Shown here: one piece after another, positions 17,046 to 26,600 of the stretch
How the letters are laid out: each line of letters opens with the position of its first letter
Position numbering within the stretch: position 1 is the stretch's first letter
Assembly (NCBI GenBank): GCA_024330965.1
Contig: JANDJL010000015.1
Span: 1-64,000 of the forward strand
Origin: Nitrospira sp.
Lineage (GTDB): Bacteria; Nitrospirota; Nitrospiria; Nitrospirales; Nitrospiraceae
DNA: 64,000 nucleotides
Reading direction: 5' to 3'
Position numbers and translations under genes: made by a program
Notes under the pieces: generated by a model
Told to the model about the DNA's origin: nothing
Databases searched by the model: none
What the model saw: the letters and a program-made list of their open reading frames with translations, nothing else

Positions 17046-18074
17046 CTAGCGGCAACGTTGAGGCGGCCCCTTTTTGCTCATCGGCGTCAACCAGATATAG
17101 TCGGCGATCCGTTCGCGCATGTGCTCCCGGATCTCGTCGGTTTTGCGTTCATCATATGACATGAGATACACAGTGGTCTGTTTGACGTGGCCGGAAAAGC
17201 GTCTGGCCACACGTTGGGGAACGGGCAGTCCGTATTGGATATGGCCGCCTCCTGTGTAGCTCACGATGATCTGACGCGCCTCTTGCCCGGCCCGGCGCAG
17301 TTCGCGCAGGCTCGTCGCGATCGTCATGGCCATGCCTTCGTCTCTGACCATCGAGGCTTCGTACATTGTTTGAAAGTGGTCGCCGGTTCCTCCTCCGTGA
17401 CATCGCTCGATCTGGTCCAGAATCCGCGCGCGGTAGGCCGGATCGTCAACGATCTCTTCCTGATGAAGTCCCCACCGCTGCCATTCCGGATCCTTGCGAG
17501 CTTGGGCCAGGCCGACTTTGACGATTTGACGAATCAACGGCCTGGGAGGATTCATGGCGCGAATGGATAAACCGTGGGTGCGGGCAAAGGCCACCAGTGG
17601 CTCATACTCCTCGAACGCTCCTCCCCAATTTTGGGTCCAGCGGACCTGGGCGAGGAAATCGCTTTTCGAGCGATTCATATTGAGCAGATAATCGTCCAAC
17701 GCCTCCTGGCCGTCCCATCCGAACATCTCCATGCCGATGACGGGCTTGAGGCCGTTGGACCGCAAGTGCTCCAGAATTCGCAATGCGGCCTCAATGTGGT
17801 GGGCATTGTAGTGTTCTTCTCCCACATACACGACTTCATAGAGGGTCAGTTCGTTTAACCAATCCGACGTTGAAAGCAGCCGTCCCGTTCGTGTCTCCAA
17901 CACTTGCCAGGGGCGCCAGTGGATTGCTTCGTCCGAGGTCTTCTCAGAGGTGCGGGTGAGGCCGTCGTGCTGCGCACATCCAAGACTCACCGCCACCATG
18001 AGGGCGAAAACCGCTGTTAGGAAGGAAGGGCATCCCCGATAGGAAGTGGGATCACCAAGATGTTTTACGGCCAT
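17046..18074 (-). CDS. ChaN-like lipoprotein (haem-binding/Tiki-like fold)
   Basis: A 342-residue protein with an N-terminal signal ending in a lipobox (VSLGC, Cys at about residue 33), so it should be lipid-anchored. The body matches the ChaN/DUF399 family (PF04187): the VVYVGEEHYNAHH motif early, GMEMFGWDGQ, and YTGGGHIQYGLPVP late. ChaN of Campylobacter binds haem and the fold is related to EreA/Tiki hydrolases; the exact activity here is unknown. AGGAG precedes ATG 18074. Confidence 0.82.
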   Translation of the reverse strand: MAVKHLGDPTSYRGCPSFLTAVFALMVAVSLGCAQHDGLTRTSEKTSDEAIHWRPWQVLETRTGRLLSTSDWLNELTLYEVVYVGEEHYNAHHIEAALRILEHLRSNGLKPVIGMEMFGWDGQEALDDYLLNMNRSKSDFLAQVRWTQNWGGAFEEYEPLVAFARTHGLSIRAMNPPRPLIRQIVKVGLAQARKDPEWQRWGLHQEEIVDDPAYRARILDQIERCHGGGTGDHFQTMYEASMVRDEGMAMTIATSLRELRRAGQEARQIIVSYTGGGHIQYGLPVPQRVARRFSGHVKQTTVYLMSYDERKTDEIREHMRERIADYIWLTPMSKKGPPQRCR

Positions 18075-18369
18075 GGCCCACTCCTATCATACTGCTGGAG
18101 GAGGGACAAGAGCGCCATCCGGCGATCCTACCCTGGCCGGATAATGTGATGGGCCAGAACTAGAATTGGACGGGCTCTCCGGACACCGGTGCGAGACGCA
18201 AGAATCGTAGAGTTCGGGAATCTTGGCCGGACCCCGTTCCCCTTGTGAGGATTCCGCTGTTACCTGAACCGCAAACAAGCGACAAAATTGACCGTCTTCC
18301 GACCCTTTGCTAGACTTCGATCGTGCCTGACGACCGATCATTCGCGAGCCACCTCCGGTTTCGATCCTC

Positions 18370-19314
18370 ATGATGAATCCGACGGAAACTATTCGTTCGA
18401 TCCAACGCAATATCGCGCGGGTGATTAAAGGTAAACCGGTCGCCATTGAAATGACGGTCGTCTGTCTTCTCGCTCGAGGGCATCTGCTTCTTGAAGACGT
18501 GCCCGGTGTCGGGAAAACCACGTTGGCCCACAGCCTGGCCCGGTCGCTGGACTGTTCGTTCAAACGCATCCAATTTACGAGCGACCTCCTCCCATCGGAC
18601 ATTATCGGCGTCTCGATCTTCAATCGTCAAAAACAGGCGTTCGAATTTATGCGCGGTCCCATTTTCGCCAATATCGTGCTGGCCGATGAAATTAATCGGA
18701 CGACGCCAAAGACACAAAGTAGCTTGTTGGAGGCCATGAGCGAAGCGCAAATCTCCGTGGATAACCAGACCTATCCCTTAGCTCAGCCTTTTATGGTTAT
18801 CGCGACGCAGAATCCGGCCGAGTATCATGGGACGTTCCCCTTGCCCGAGTCGCAACTGGATCGCTTTCTCATGAAGCTTCGTCTCGGCTATCCCATGCCG
18901 GAGGAGGAAAAGAAAGTATTGGAACGAGCTCCATCTTTGCATCCGGCCGAAGAGCTTCAGCCGATCGTCACCGCTCAAGATGTACTCGATCTCCAGGCTC
19001 AGGCGGATAAAATTTTCGTGGACGAAAGCCTCACAGACTATTTGCTCTCCATTGTGCAGGCGACGCGGCAAACGGAACTTCTGTCCCTGGGGGTCAGCCC
19101 GAGAGGGGCGCTGGCTCTCCATCGTGCGGCGAAAGCGCTGGCACTTGTGCGTGGCAGAACCTACTGTCTTCCCGATGATATCAGGGAACTTGCACCGATC
19201 GTTCTGTCTCACCGTGTGATGGTGGCTCGAACCCACGGTCTCGGCCTGCAAAGCGTTGAGCAGGCCGAACGCATCATTCACGGCATTGTCGATTCCGTTC
19301 CCGTCCCTGTCTGA
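18370..19314 (+). CDS. MoxR family AAA+ ATPase
   Basis: A 314-residue AAA+ ATPase with Walker A VPGVGKTTLA (about residues 45-54), Walker B IVLADEINR, sensor ATQNPAEYHGTFPLPESQLDRF, and the helical lid. MoxR ATPases act as chaperones for assembly of metalloenzymes or cell-surface complexes and are usually encoded with DUF58 and transglutaminase proteins, exactly as here. It is the first gene of a three-gene operon. No Shine-Dalgarno is obvious before ATG 18370. Confidence 0.92.
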   Translation: MMNPTETIRSIQRNIARVIKGKPVAIEMTVVCLLARGHLLLEDVPGVGKTTLAHSLARSLDCSFKRIQFTSDLLPSDIIGVSIFNRQKQAFEFMRGPIFANIVLADEINRTTPKTQSSLLEAMSEAQISVDNQTYPLAQPFMVIATQNPAEYHGTFPLPESQLDRFLMKLRLGYPMPEEEKKVLERAPSLHPAEELQPIVTAQDVLDLQAQADKIFVDESLTDYLLSIVQATRQTELLSLGVSPRGALALHRAAKALALVRGRTYCLPDDIRELAPIVLSHRVMVARTHGLGLQSVEQAERIIHGIVDSVPVPV

Positions 19315-19362
19315 GGAGCATAAGCCGACGAAGGCAGCCGTCCTTGCCGCAAGGGATCTGGG

Positions 19363-20514
19363 ATGGCAGAAGGGATGGCCGGCCAGCAACGGGTGGCGAT
19401 GCACATCCACTCAACGAGAGAACGTCCACTTTCCCGCCGATCGACACGGCTCACGTCGGAGGGAACGTTCTTCCTCTTTTTGACCCTGGCTGTTGGTGTG
19501 GCGGCGGTCAATACCGGCAACAATCTTTTTTATCTCTTGCTCTCCATGATGGTGAGCGGGGTCTTGGTCTCCGCCATGGCGGCGCGATGTTCTTTGCGCC
19601 GACTGGACATCAGCCGCCACCTGCCGAACTTGTTGGTTGCCAACGAGCCAGCGACGGCAACGCTGGTGATCAAAAACGGGAAGAGACGGTGGTCGAGCTA
19701 TGCGTTGCGATTTTTTGACGTGACGGCCGATGGTCATGACCTGGACCGAGGGCTCACCATCCACCACCTTCAGCCGGGGGCCGGCCGTGTTTTGTCTTAT
19801 CCGCTGATCCCATCCAGGCGCGGTTTGCTGAAATTGGACGGAGTGCGAGTCGCGACGTCTTTCCCGTTTGGTCTCTTGTACCAAACCGTGTACTGTTCCG
19901 CCCCCGCAATGGTTCCCGTGAGTCCGGCACTCAAGCCGCTTCCGAACGGACTGTTGCGGGAAGCGTTGGGAGCCGGCCTCGAACGAACCATTCATCGAAA
20001 GGGAAATGGCCGCGACCTGTACAATCTCCGCCTCTATCAGCCGGGGGACGACTCACGGACCATCCATTGGCTGACGACTGCCAGGACTTCAAAACTCATT
20101 GTTCGGGAAACAGAAGAGGAGGGACAACGTCGGGCGACGGTCCATCTCTCCCTCCTTGCGCCGGACAGCCACGACGCGGTTTTTGAAGAAGCGGTCTCTC
20201 TGACGGCTTCGCTGTTACAGCACCTGACCGGCCAGGGCTATTGGCTCAGGTTGGTAATGGGATCGTTTCGCTCGTCCTTCGGTCACGGCGGCGTTCATCT
20301 GGTTGAGCTGCTTCGAGCCCTGGCCCTGTGTGAGCGTCACGCACCGGGGGTGGGGATGATTCCTGACGCTGACCCCCTCTGGCTGCCAGACGGCGAGAAC
20401 CAGGGGGTGGTGATCGTGGTGCGTGCTTGGCGGCAGGCCCCAATCCCCATCGTACGAGATGTGATTTCCGTTATTGATGTGGAGACAATGGGAAAAGATT
20501 CTCATGCCTCTTGA
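19363..20514 (+). CDS. DUF58 domain-containing protein
   Basis: A 383-residue protein with two hydrophobic segments close together near the N-terminus (about residues 35-70) and a C-terminal DUF58 domain (PF01882) with the signature YQPGDDSRTIHW. DUF58 proteins work with MoxR ATPases, and the downstream transglutaminase overlaps it by 11 bp, which supports translational coupling. AAGGGATCTGGG before ATG 19363 can serve as ribosome-binding site; two later in-frame ATGs (19375, 19399) are possible starts. Confidence 0.85.
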   Translation: MAEGMAGQQRVAMHIHSTRERPLSRRSTRLTSEGTFFLFLTLAVGVAAVNTGNNLFYLLLSMMVSGVLVSAMAARCSLRRLDISRHLPNLLVANEPATATLVIKNGKRRWSSYALRFFDVTADGHDLDRGLTIHHLQPGAGRVLSYPLIPSRRGLLKLDGVRVATSFPFGLLYQTVYCSAPAMVPVSPALKPLPNGLLREALGAGLERTIHRKGNGRDLYNLRLYQPGDDSRTIHWLTTARTSKLIVRETEEEGQRRATVHLSLLAPDSHDAVFEEAVSLTASLLQHLTGQGYWLRLVMGSFRSSFGHGGVHLVELLRALALCERHAPGVGMIPDADPLWLPDGENQGVVIVVRAWRQAPIPIVRDVISVIDVETMGKDSHAS

Positions 20515-22726
20515 TCAGGCGTTCCGCATCATGTCCGTCCTGCTTACCGGGGTCTCGTTTCTAGCGCTTGTGCTTGGAACAGACTTGCCTGGTTGGTTGG
20601 TGTTCTTAACAGGAATGGCGTTGCTCTTCTCGTTCGCGAGGGCTATCGGATCCACCGGCCGGCGTTCAATACAGCAGCCGGTACTCTCAGCAACCGCCTG
20701 CAACGTCCTCGTGCTCACGGGGTTCTTCGGATTTTTGATGGACAGTCTTGCGTCCGGCGAGCTGCTTCCCGCAGGAGTTCGCTTTTTGCTCGTCCTCATG
20801 GTCATCAAGCTGTTCAATCTCCGGCGCACCGGGGACTACTTGCATCTCCACGCTATCAGCGTTGTCATGATGGTGGCGGCGGCGCTGGGGGCCGATCTCT
20901 GGTATTTCCCGTTCGTTCTTGCCTATCTCTTAATCGGGGTCTGGGCGCTGGTGCTTTTCGGGTTAACGAAGCAAGGGGAAGACCTCCCCGTGCCCGCTTC
21001 TGGCCTGCTGCCCGGGCAGGAAACGACGAGCGCTCCCGGTAAAGTGACGTTCCCCCTGCTCCGAGTGGCCGGCTGGCTTGCCGCCGCTGTTTTCGGCCTG
21101 ACCCTCCTTCTGTTCTATGCCCTGCCGCGGCTCCAGACCGGGCTCTATCAAAAAAGTGGTCAGGGAACGGTCATTCGAACCGCGGGATTTTCTGGTTCCG
21201 TGGACTTGGGGGCCCTCGGACCCATCAAGCAGGACCCCCGCATTGTGATGAGGGTCGAACTGCCTGGTAGAGCGAGGGGTGAGAACGGATGGCTGTATTT
21301 ACGAGGCATTGCGTTCGATCATTATGATGGTCGCTCATGGGTGAATCAGCAGATGGGCCGCCAGCGGGCGATTCATCAAACAACCCCGGGGATTTTTGCC
21401 CTGCCAGGGAGGCGGGGCGAGGATCAACTCTCTCCAGAACTCTTCCATCAGCAGCGGGTTTTTCTGGAGCCCCTCGACACTCCCGTGCTGTTTGGAGCTC
21501 CCTTTATGGAAAAAATCAGCGGGAAACTGCCCGCGGTACAGGTTGACGGGGGTGGTTCGTTCTATTTGCCGTTTCCCAGTGCTGCGCCTATTGAGTATGT
21601 GGCTGTGTCGCGGCCCCCCGTGGTTCTGCCAGCCGATCTTCGCCCCGTGCCCACCGCGGTTCGTTATCACGATGCGTTTCTCAGGTATTTTACACAGGTA
21701 CCCCCTCAATCGGACCGCATCGCCGATTTGGCTCGGACAGTCGCTCAGCATGCCCGTACTCCTTTTGAACAAGCGATGGCAATTCGAGATCATCTCTCCC
21801 GCCATTATCGCTACAGCCTTGAGCTTCCCGTTTCCGAGCAAGCCCATCCACTGGAAGAGTTTTTGTTCAATCGCAAGACAGGGTACTGTGAGCACTATGC
21901 GACGGCCATGACGATCATGTTGCGGACACTCGGCGTTCCTGCCCGCCTGGTGACGGGGTTTCTGGCGACGGAGTGGAATGAGTATGGAAGCTATTACGTG
22001 GTCAGGCAACAGGATGCCCATGCGTGGGTCGAAGTCTACCTGCCCTATTCCGGTTGGATCACCATGGATCCTACACCGCTCTCTAACAATGGAGGGACCG
22101 GTGGTGGAACGAGGGTTTGGGCTGGATGGCGGGACATAACAGATTATCTCCGTTTGTGGTGGAACCGTGTCGTCATACAGTACAGTGCGGCGGATCAAAT
22201 CACAATCGTCCGGGGGGTCCAAATCGGGAGTGCAACCGTCGGGCGGAAGGTTTGGGATTCTATGTCCGGATGGTTCAATCCGCCACCCTCATGGCGGGAA
22301 ACGATCGTCGGTCTCTATGACCGGAGCACCGCCATTCTTGCTGCGGGGGTCATCGCTGTTTTGACGGGATTCTGTCGACTCTTGTGGTTGAGGTGGAAGC
22401 AATCGCGGTATGGAAGCGTGTTCTCAAAAGGTGGTACTCAGGACGAAAGACAAGCCGTCACGAAACTCTACTCGGACATGATTCTGTATCTCTCAAGCAA
22501 AGGCATTCAGAAACCGGTGACCACGGGCCCGCTTCAATTCCTAGACACGATACGGATGCAGTGGACTGATGCGTTTCCGCTGGCGGCAACGATCACGGAG
22601 CTTTACTGTCGCGGAAGGTTCGGGAACGCAACGTTGACATCCGATGAATACACCATCGCCAAAAACAAGTTGTGTCAATTGATGGGTTTGACACGAGAAC
22701 AAAGGGGTGAAATGGGATTGGACTAA
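20504..22726 (+). CDS. TgpA-like transmembrane transglutaminase
   Basis: A membrane protein of about 740 residues. Several N-terminal membrane helices (DUF3488/TgpA_N, to about residue 210) precede a periplasmic transglutaminase-like core. The catalytic triad is visible: Cys in TGYCEHYATAM, His in DAHAWVEVY and Asp in MDPTP. One further membrane helix follows, and a C-terminal cytoplasmic DUF4129-like segment completes the fold. It corresponds to TgpA of Pseudomonas, which is needed for cell-surface function. ATG 20504 within the DUF58 gene is chosen over 20474. Confidence 0.88.
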   Translation: MPLDQAFRIMSVLLTGVSFLALVLGTDLPGWLVFLTGMALLFSFARAIGSTGRRSIQQPVLSATACNVLVLTGFFGFLMDSLASGELLPAGVRFLLVLMVIKLFNLRRTGDYLHLHAISVVMMVAAALGADLWYFPFVLAYLLIGVWALVLFGLTKQGEDLPVPASGLLPGQETTSAPGKVTFPLLRVAGWLAAAVFGLTLLLFYALPRLQTGLYQKSGQGTVIRTAGFSGSVDLGALGPIKQDPRIVMRVELPGRARGENGWLYLRGIAFDHYDGRSWVNQQMGRQRAIHQTTPGIFALPGRRGEDQLSPELFHQQRVFLEPLDTPVLFGAPFMEKISGKLPAVQVDGGGSFYLPFPSAAPIEYVAVSRPPVVLPADLRPVPTAVRYHDAFLRYFTQVPPQSDRIADLARTVAQHARTPFEQAMAIRDHLSRHYRYSLELPVSEQAHPLEEFLFNRKTGYCEHYATAMTIMLRTLGVPARLVTGFLATEWNEYGSYYVVRQQDAHAWVEVYLPYSGWITMDPTPLSNNGGTGGGTRVWAGWRDITDYLRLWWNRVVIQYSAADQITIVRGVQIGSATVGRKVWDSMSGWFNPPPSWRETIVGLYDRSTAILAAGVIAVLTGFCRLLWLRWKQSRYGSVFSKGGTQDERQAVTKLYSDMILYLSSKGIQKPVTTGPLQFLDTIRMQWTDAFPLAATITELYCRGRFGNATLTSDEYTIAKNKLCQLMGLTREQRGEMGLD

Positions 22727-22736
22727 GAGGAAAAAC

Positions 22737-22811
22737 TGGAGCGGGAAACGGGATTTGAACCCGCGACCCTCGCCTTGGCAAGGCGATGCTCTACCACTGA
22801 GCTATTCCCGC
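22737..22811 (-). tRNA. tRNA-Gly (GCC)
   Basis: A full cloverleaf can be drawn on the minus strand. The acceptor stem GCGGGAA (5' end at 22811) pairs with TTCCCGC, the D-arm is GCTCAGTGGTAGAGC, the anticodon loop TTGCCAA gives anticodon GCC, and the T-arm contains GTTCAAATCCC. The discriminator T and an encoded CCA follow. A strong promoter lies just upstream. Confidence 0.97.
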
Positions 22812-22843
22812 CCGTCGAACGAGCGCATTGATGTAGGGCCTCG

Positions 22844-22872
22844 ATTCTACTGGGCGTGTACAGGGGTGTCAA
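22844..22872 (-). promoter_or_regulatory. Promoter of tRNA-Gly
   Basis: On the minus strand TTGACA (22872-22867) and TAGAAT (22849-22844) are separated by exactly 17 bp, a near-consensus sigma-70 promoter. Transcription would begin about 26 nt before the tRNA. Confidence 0.8.
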
Positions 22873-23427
22873 GCAAGAGGGTCACAGAAAGAACGTTGCT
22901 CAGGTCAAGCGGAAATTTCTCGAGAAAAGCCTTTGGGAGGCATAACTGTGAATTCCGGCTATGGCCCATGCTCAAGGGATGTGGCGGGCGTGCGAGGAAG
23001 TAGGCAAAGGGGTGCCGTACGACATCGATTTTCCTGCCGCGTCGTCTTGTTTGATCGTGACCCTGCACCTCGGCGTGACTTCGTACCTCCGGATCGACCG
23101 CTTTATTCCAAGACATGTCGGGATGGAGATTCTGAGCCTTACGACTGCCGGACACAGCAAACAGTGGGTGACTCCCGCGTAGTGAAATCATCATGGTGAA
23201 AGCCGGCTACGTATCTCCAGGCAACATAATGACCGAGCGAGACTCGATCGAGTTCAAAAGAGTTACTATTTGGTAACATCTTATGCTTTGACCTTGCCAG
23301 CATTCATGCGGTCGAAAAAGCAATAGAAAACATTATGAAATCAAATGTTTTAAACAATGCCTGACAAGTCACTTAGATAAGATGCTACGAAAACACCCCA
23401 TGTGGTGCTTTAAAAAAGTTCTAGGAT

Positions 23428-23458
23428 AATAAATGTAAACGGTTGTTATACATTTATT
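23428..23458. repeat. Perfect 10-bp inverted repeat upstream of nxrA
   Basis: AATAAATGTA (23428-23437) and TACATTTATT (23449-23458) are perfect inverted copies around an 11-nt spacer. The AT-rich stem has few GC pairs, so it looks more like a protein-binding operator than an intrinsic terminator. Confidence 0.5.
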
Positions 23459-23574
23459 TTTCGTCATTCGTTCGACTGCTCATTTTTGGCTCATATTTTG
23501 CGTGATCCACCTGGCGGTCGATCTTCCGGAAAAAGTGGCAAGGTGGGGGGGGTAATTTTTCCGTGTGTGATTTT

Positions 23575-23598
23575 TTCGAACGGTGTTTCGAACGGTGT
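23575..23598. repeat. Tandem 12-bp direct repeat upstream of nxrA
   Basis: TTCGAACGGTGT occurs twice head to tail (23575-23586 and 23587-23598); each copy contains the palindrome TTCGAA. It is about 80 bp before the nxrA start and directly before an ATTGAC/GTCAAT inverted repeat. Confidence 0.6.
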
Positions 23599-23675
23599 AT
23601 TGACGGAATCAGTCAATCAAGAACTTTTAAGATCTGAAATAACGATTCTCCCAACCTGGGTAGGAGGTATCTACA

Positions 23676-26600
23676 ATGTTTTTGTCGCGTAGACAGTTTT
23701 TGAAAGCATCCGTAGGGACGGTTGCTGCTGTAGCGGTTGCTGATAAGGTCTTGGCGCTCACCGCGCTGCAGCCGGTTATTGAGGTTGGAAATCCGCTCGG
23801 TGAATACCCTGATCGGTCCTGGGAGCGTGTCTATCACGATCAGTACCGATACGATTCATCGTTTACGTGGGTCTGCTCCCCCAATGATACGCACGCCTGC
23901 CGTGTACGTGCATTTGTGAGAAATGGCGTGGTCATGCGTGTCGAGCAAAATTATGACCACCAAACCTATGAAGATCTGTACGGAAATCGTGGGACGTTTG
24001 CGCACAATCCTCGCATGTGCCTAAAGGGATTCACGTTTCATCGGCGTGTCTATGGGCCGTATCGATTGAAGGGGCCCTTGATGAGGAAAGGGTGGAAGCA
24101 GTGGATGGATGATGGCGCCCCCGAGCTGACGCCGGAAACCAAGCGCAAATACAAATTCGATAGCCGGTTTTTGGATGACATGCTTCGAGTGTCTTGGGAT
24201 ACAGCCTTCACCTATGCGGCAAAGGCGATGATCATCATTGCCACGCGCTATAGTGGTGAGGCGGGAGCGAGGCGGCTTCGCGAGCAAGGCTATGCGCCTG
24301 AAATGATCGAGATGATGAAGGGGGCCGGCACCCGCTGCTTCAAGCACCGAGCTGGAATGCCGGTGCTTGGGATCATTGGGAAAATGGGCAATACCAGGAT
24401 GAATGGAGGGATCAACGCCCTTCTGGATACCTGGATCAGAAAGGTTGGTCCTGATCAAGCTCAAGGCGGGCGGTATTGGTCAAATTACACGTGGCACGGC
24501 GATCAAAACCCAGCTCATCCCTGGTGGTCCGGTGTTCAAGGGTCTGATATTGACCTGTCTGACATGCGCTTCTCCAAGCTGAATACGAGTTGGGGGAAGA
24601 ACTTCGTCGAAAACAAGATGCCGGAGGCCCATTGGAAGTTGGAGTGTATTGAACGTGGGGCGCGGGTCGTCGTGATCACCCCAGAATACAATCCAACAGC
24701 CTATCGAGCCGATTACTGGATGCCTATCCGTCCTCAGTCGGATGGCGCGCTCTTCTTGGGAGCAATGAAAATCATCGTCGATGAGAACATGCACGACGTT
24801 GATTTTCTGAAGTCCTTTACTGATGCCCCGATTCTCGTGCGAACGGATACGCTCCAATATTTGGATCCGCGCGATGTCATCCCTGATTACAAATTTCCCG
24901 ATTTTTCAAAAAGTTATTCGGGGAGAATTCAGTCGCTCAAGCCCGAACAGATTCAGCGCTTGGGCGGAATGATGGTGTGGGATCTCAATAAGAAGCAAGC
25001 CGTTCCGCTCCATCGAGAACAAGTCGGATGGCACTACACAAATAGCGGAATTGACGCTGCCCTGACTGGTACGTACAGGGTGAAATTGCTGAATGGGCGC
25101 GAGATCGATGCCATGCCTATATGGCAGATGTACATGGTGCATTTCCAGGACTATGACCTTGATACCGTGCATCAGATCACTCGGACGCCAAAAGACCTTA
25201 TTGTCCGATGGGCGCGCGATTCTGGCACGATCAAGCCAGCCGCCATTCACAACGGGGAAGGGACCTGCCACTACTTCCACCAGACCATCAATGCTCGTGG
25301 AGCAGCGATGGTGCTGATCATCACCGGGAATGTTGGGAAGTTCGGGACCGGTCAGCACACATGGGCGGGAAATTACAAGGCTGGTGCGTGGACCGCGACG
25401 CCTTGGTCTGGGGCGGGGCTGAGTGTTCATACAGGGGAGGATCCGTTCAATATCACTTTGGATCCCAACGCCCATGGTAAGGAGATCCATACTCGGTCCT
25501 ACTATTATGGTGAGGAGGTCGGATACTGGAATCACGGTGACACGGCTTTGATCGTCAATACGCCAAAGTATGGACGAAAAGTCTTCACTGGTAAGACCCA
25601 TATGCCGACACCGAGTAAATTCCGCTGGGTGACGAATGTCAACGTGGTCAATAACGCCAAGCACCACTATGACATGGTGAAAAACGTAGATCCGAATATT
25701 GAATGTCTGATCACTCAAGACATCGAAATGACATCGGACATCAACCATGCGGATATCGCGTTTGCTTGCAACTCCTGGATGGAATTTACTTATCCTGAAA
25801 TGACCATCACGGTATCCAATCCATGGGTTCAGATTTGGAAGGGCGGAATTAGGCCTCTGTATGACACCCGTAATGACCTTGATACGTTCGCCGGAGTGGC
25901 GGCTAAACTTTCCGATATGACCGGCGATAAACGGATGAAAGATTACTTCGCGATGGTGTATGCCAATCGCGTTGACGTCTATGCACAGAGATTGCTAGAT
26001 GCATCAAGTACGTTCTATGGCTACTCGGCGGATGTGATGCTCAAGTCAGAAAAGGGCTGGATGGTGATGGTGAGGACCTACCCGCGCCATCCGTTCTGGG
26101 AAGAGACGAACGAATCCAAGCCCATGTGGACTCGAAGCGGAAGGTACGAGACGTATCGACCCGAAGCGGAGGCGATCGAGTACGGAGAAAACTTCATTTC
26201 GCATCGAGAAGGACCGGAGGCCACTCCGTACTTGCCTAACGCGATTTTTACCACCAATCCCTATGTGCGGCCTGATGACTACGGTATTCCCATCACGGCT
26301 CAGCACCATGATGATAAAACCGTCCGCAACATTAAGCTCTCGTGGGATGAGATCAAGCGGCACAGTAACCCTCTGTGGGAAAAGGGATATCAGTTCTACT
26401 GTGTCACGCCAAAGACTCGTCACCGAGTCCACAGCCAGTGGTCGGTGAACGACTGGGTGCAGATCTATGAGTCGAACTTCGGCGATCCTTATCGGATGGA
26501 TAAACGGACTCCCGGAGTGGGTGAGCATCAGCTTCACATCAATCCCCAAGCCGCCAAGGATCGTGGCATCAACGATGGGGACTACGTCTACGTCGATGGA

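Larger units (their letters stand above)
22873..23675. promoter_or_regulatory. Long upstream region of nxrAB
   Basis: About 800 bp with no convincing gene, turning markedly AT-rich from about 23220. It holds a set of repeats: GTTAC/GTAAC around 23262-23277, a 10-bp perfect inverted repeat at 23428-23458, a tandem 12-bp direct repeat at 23575-23598, and ATTGAC/GTCAAT arms at 23599-23604 and 23612-23617. A clear -35/-10 pair or sigma-54 site could not be assigned. The length and repeat content suggest a regulated promoter region or long leader for nxrAB. Confidence 0.5.

Noticed and set aside
21335..22222. 295-codon open frame antisense to the TgpA-like gene
   Set aside because: It overlaps a gene with a complete catalytic triad; the antisense product has no recognizable features.
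22948..23199. Short open frames between tRNA-Gly and nxrA, one with a GGGAGG-like signal
   Set aside because: Products are Arg-rich or featureless and overlap each other in different frames; not convincing as genes.
23525..23560. GC-rich stretch with TGGCA upstream of nxrA, considered as a sigma-54 promoter
   Set aside because: The required TTGCW element at the proper distance is absent.
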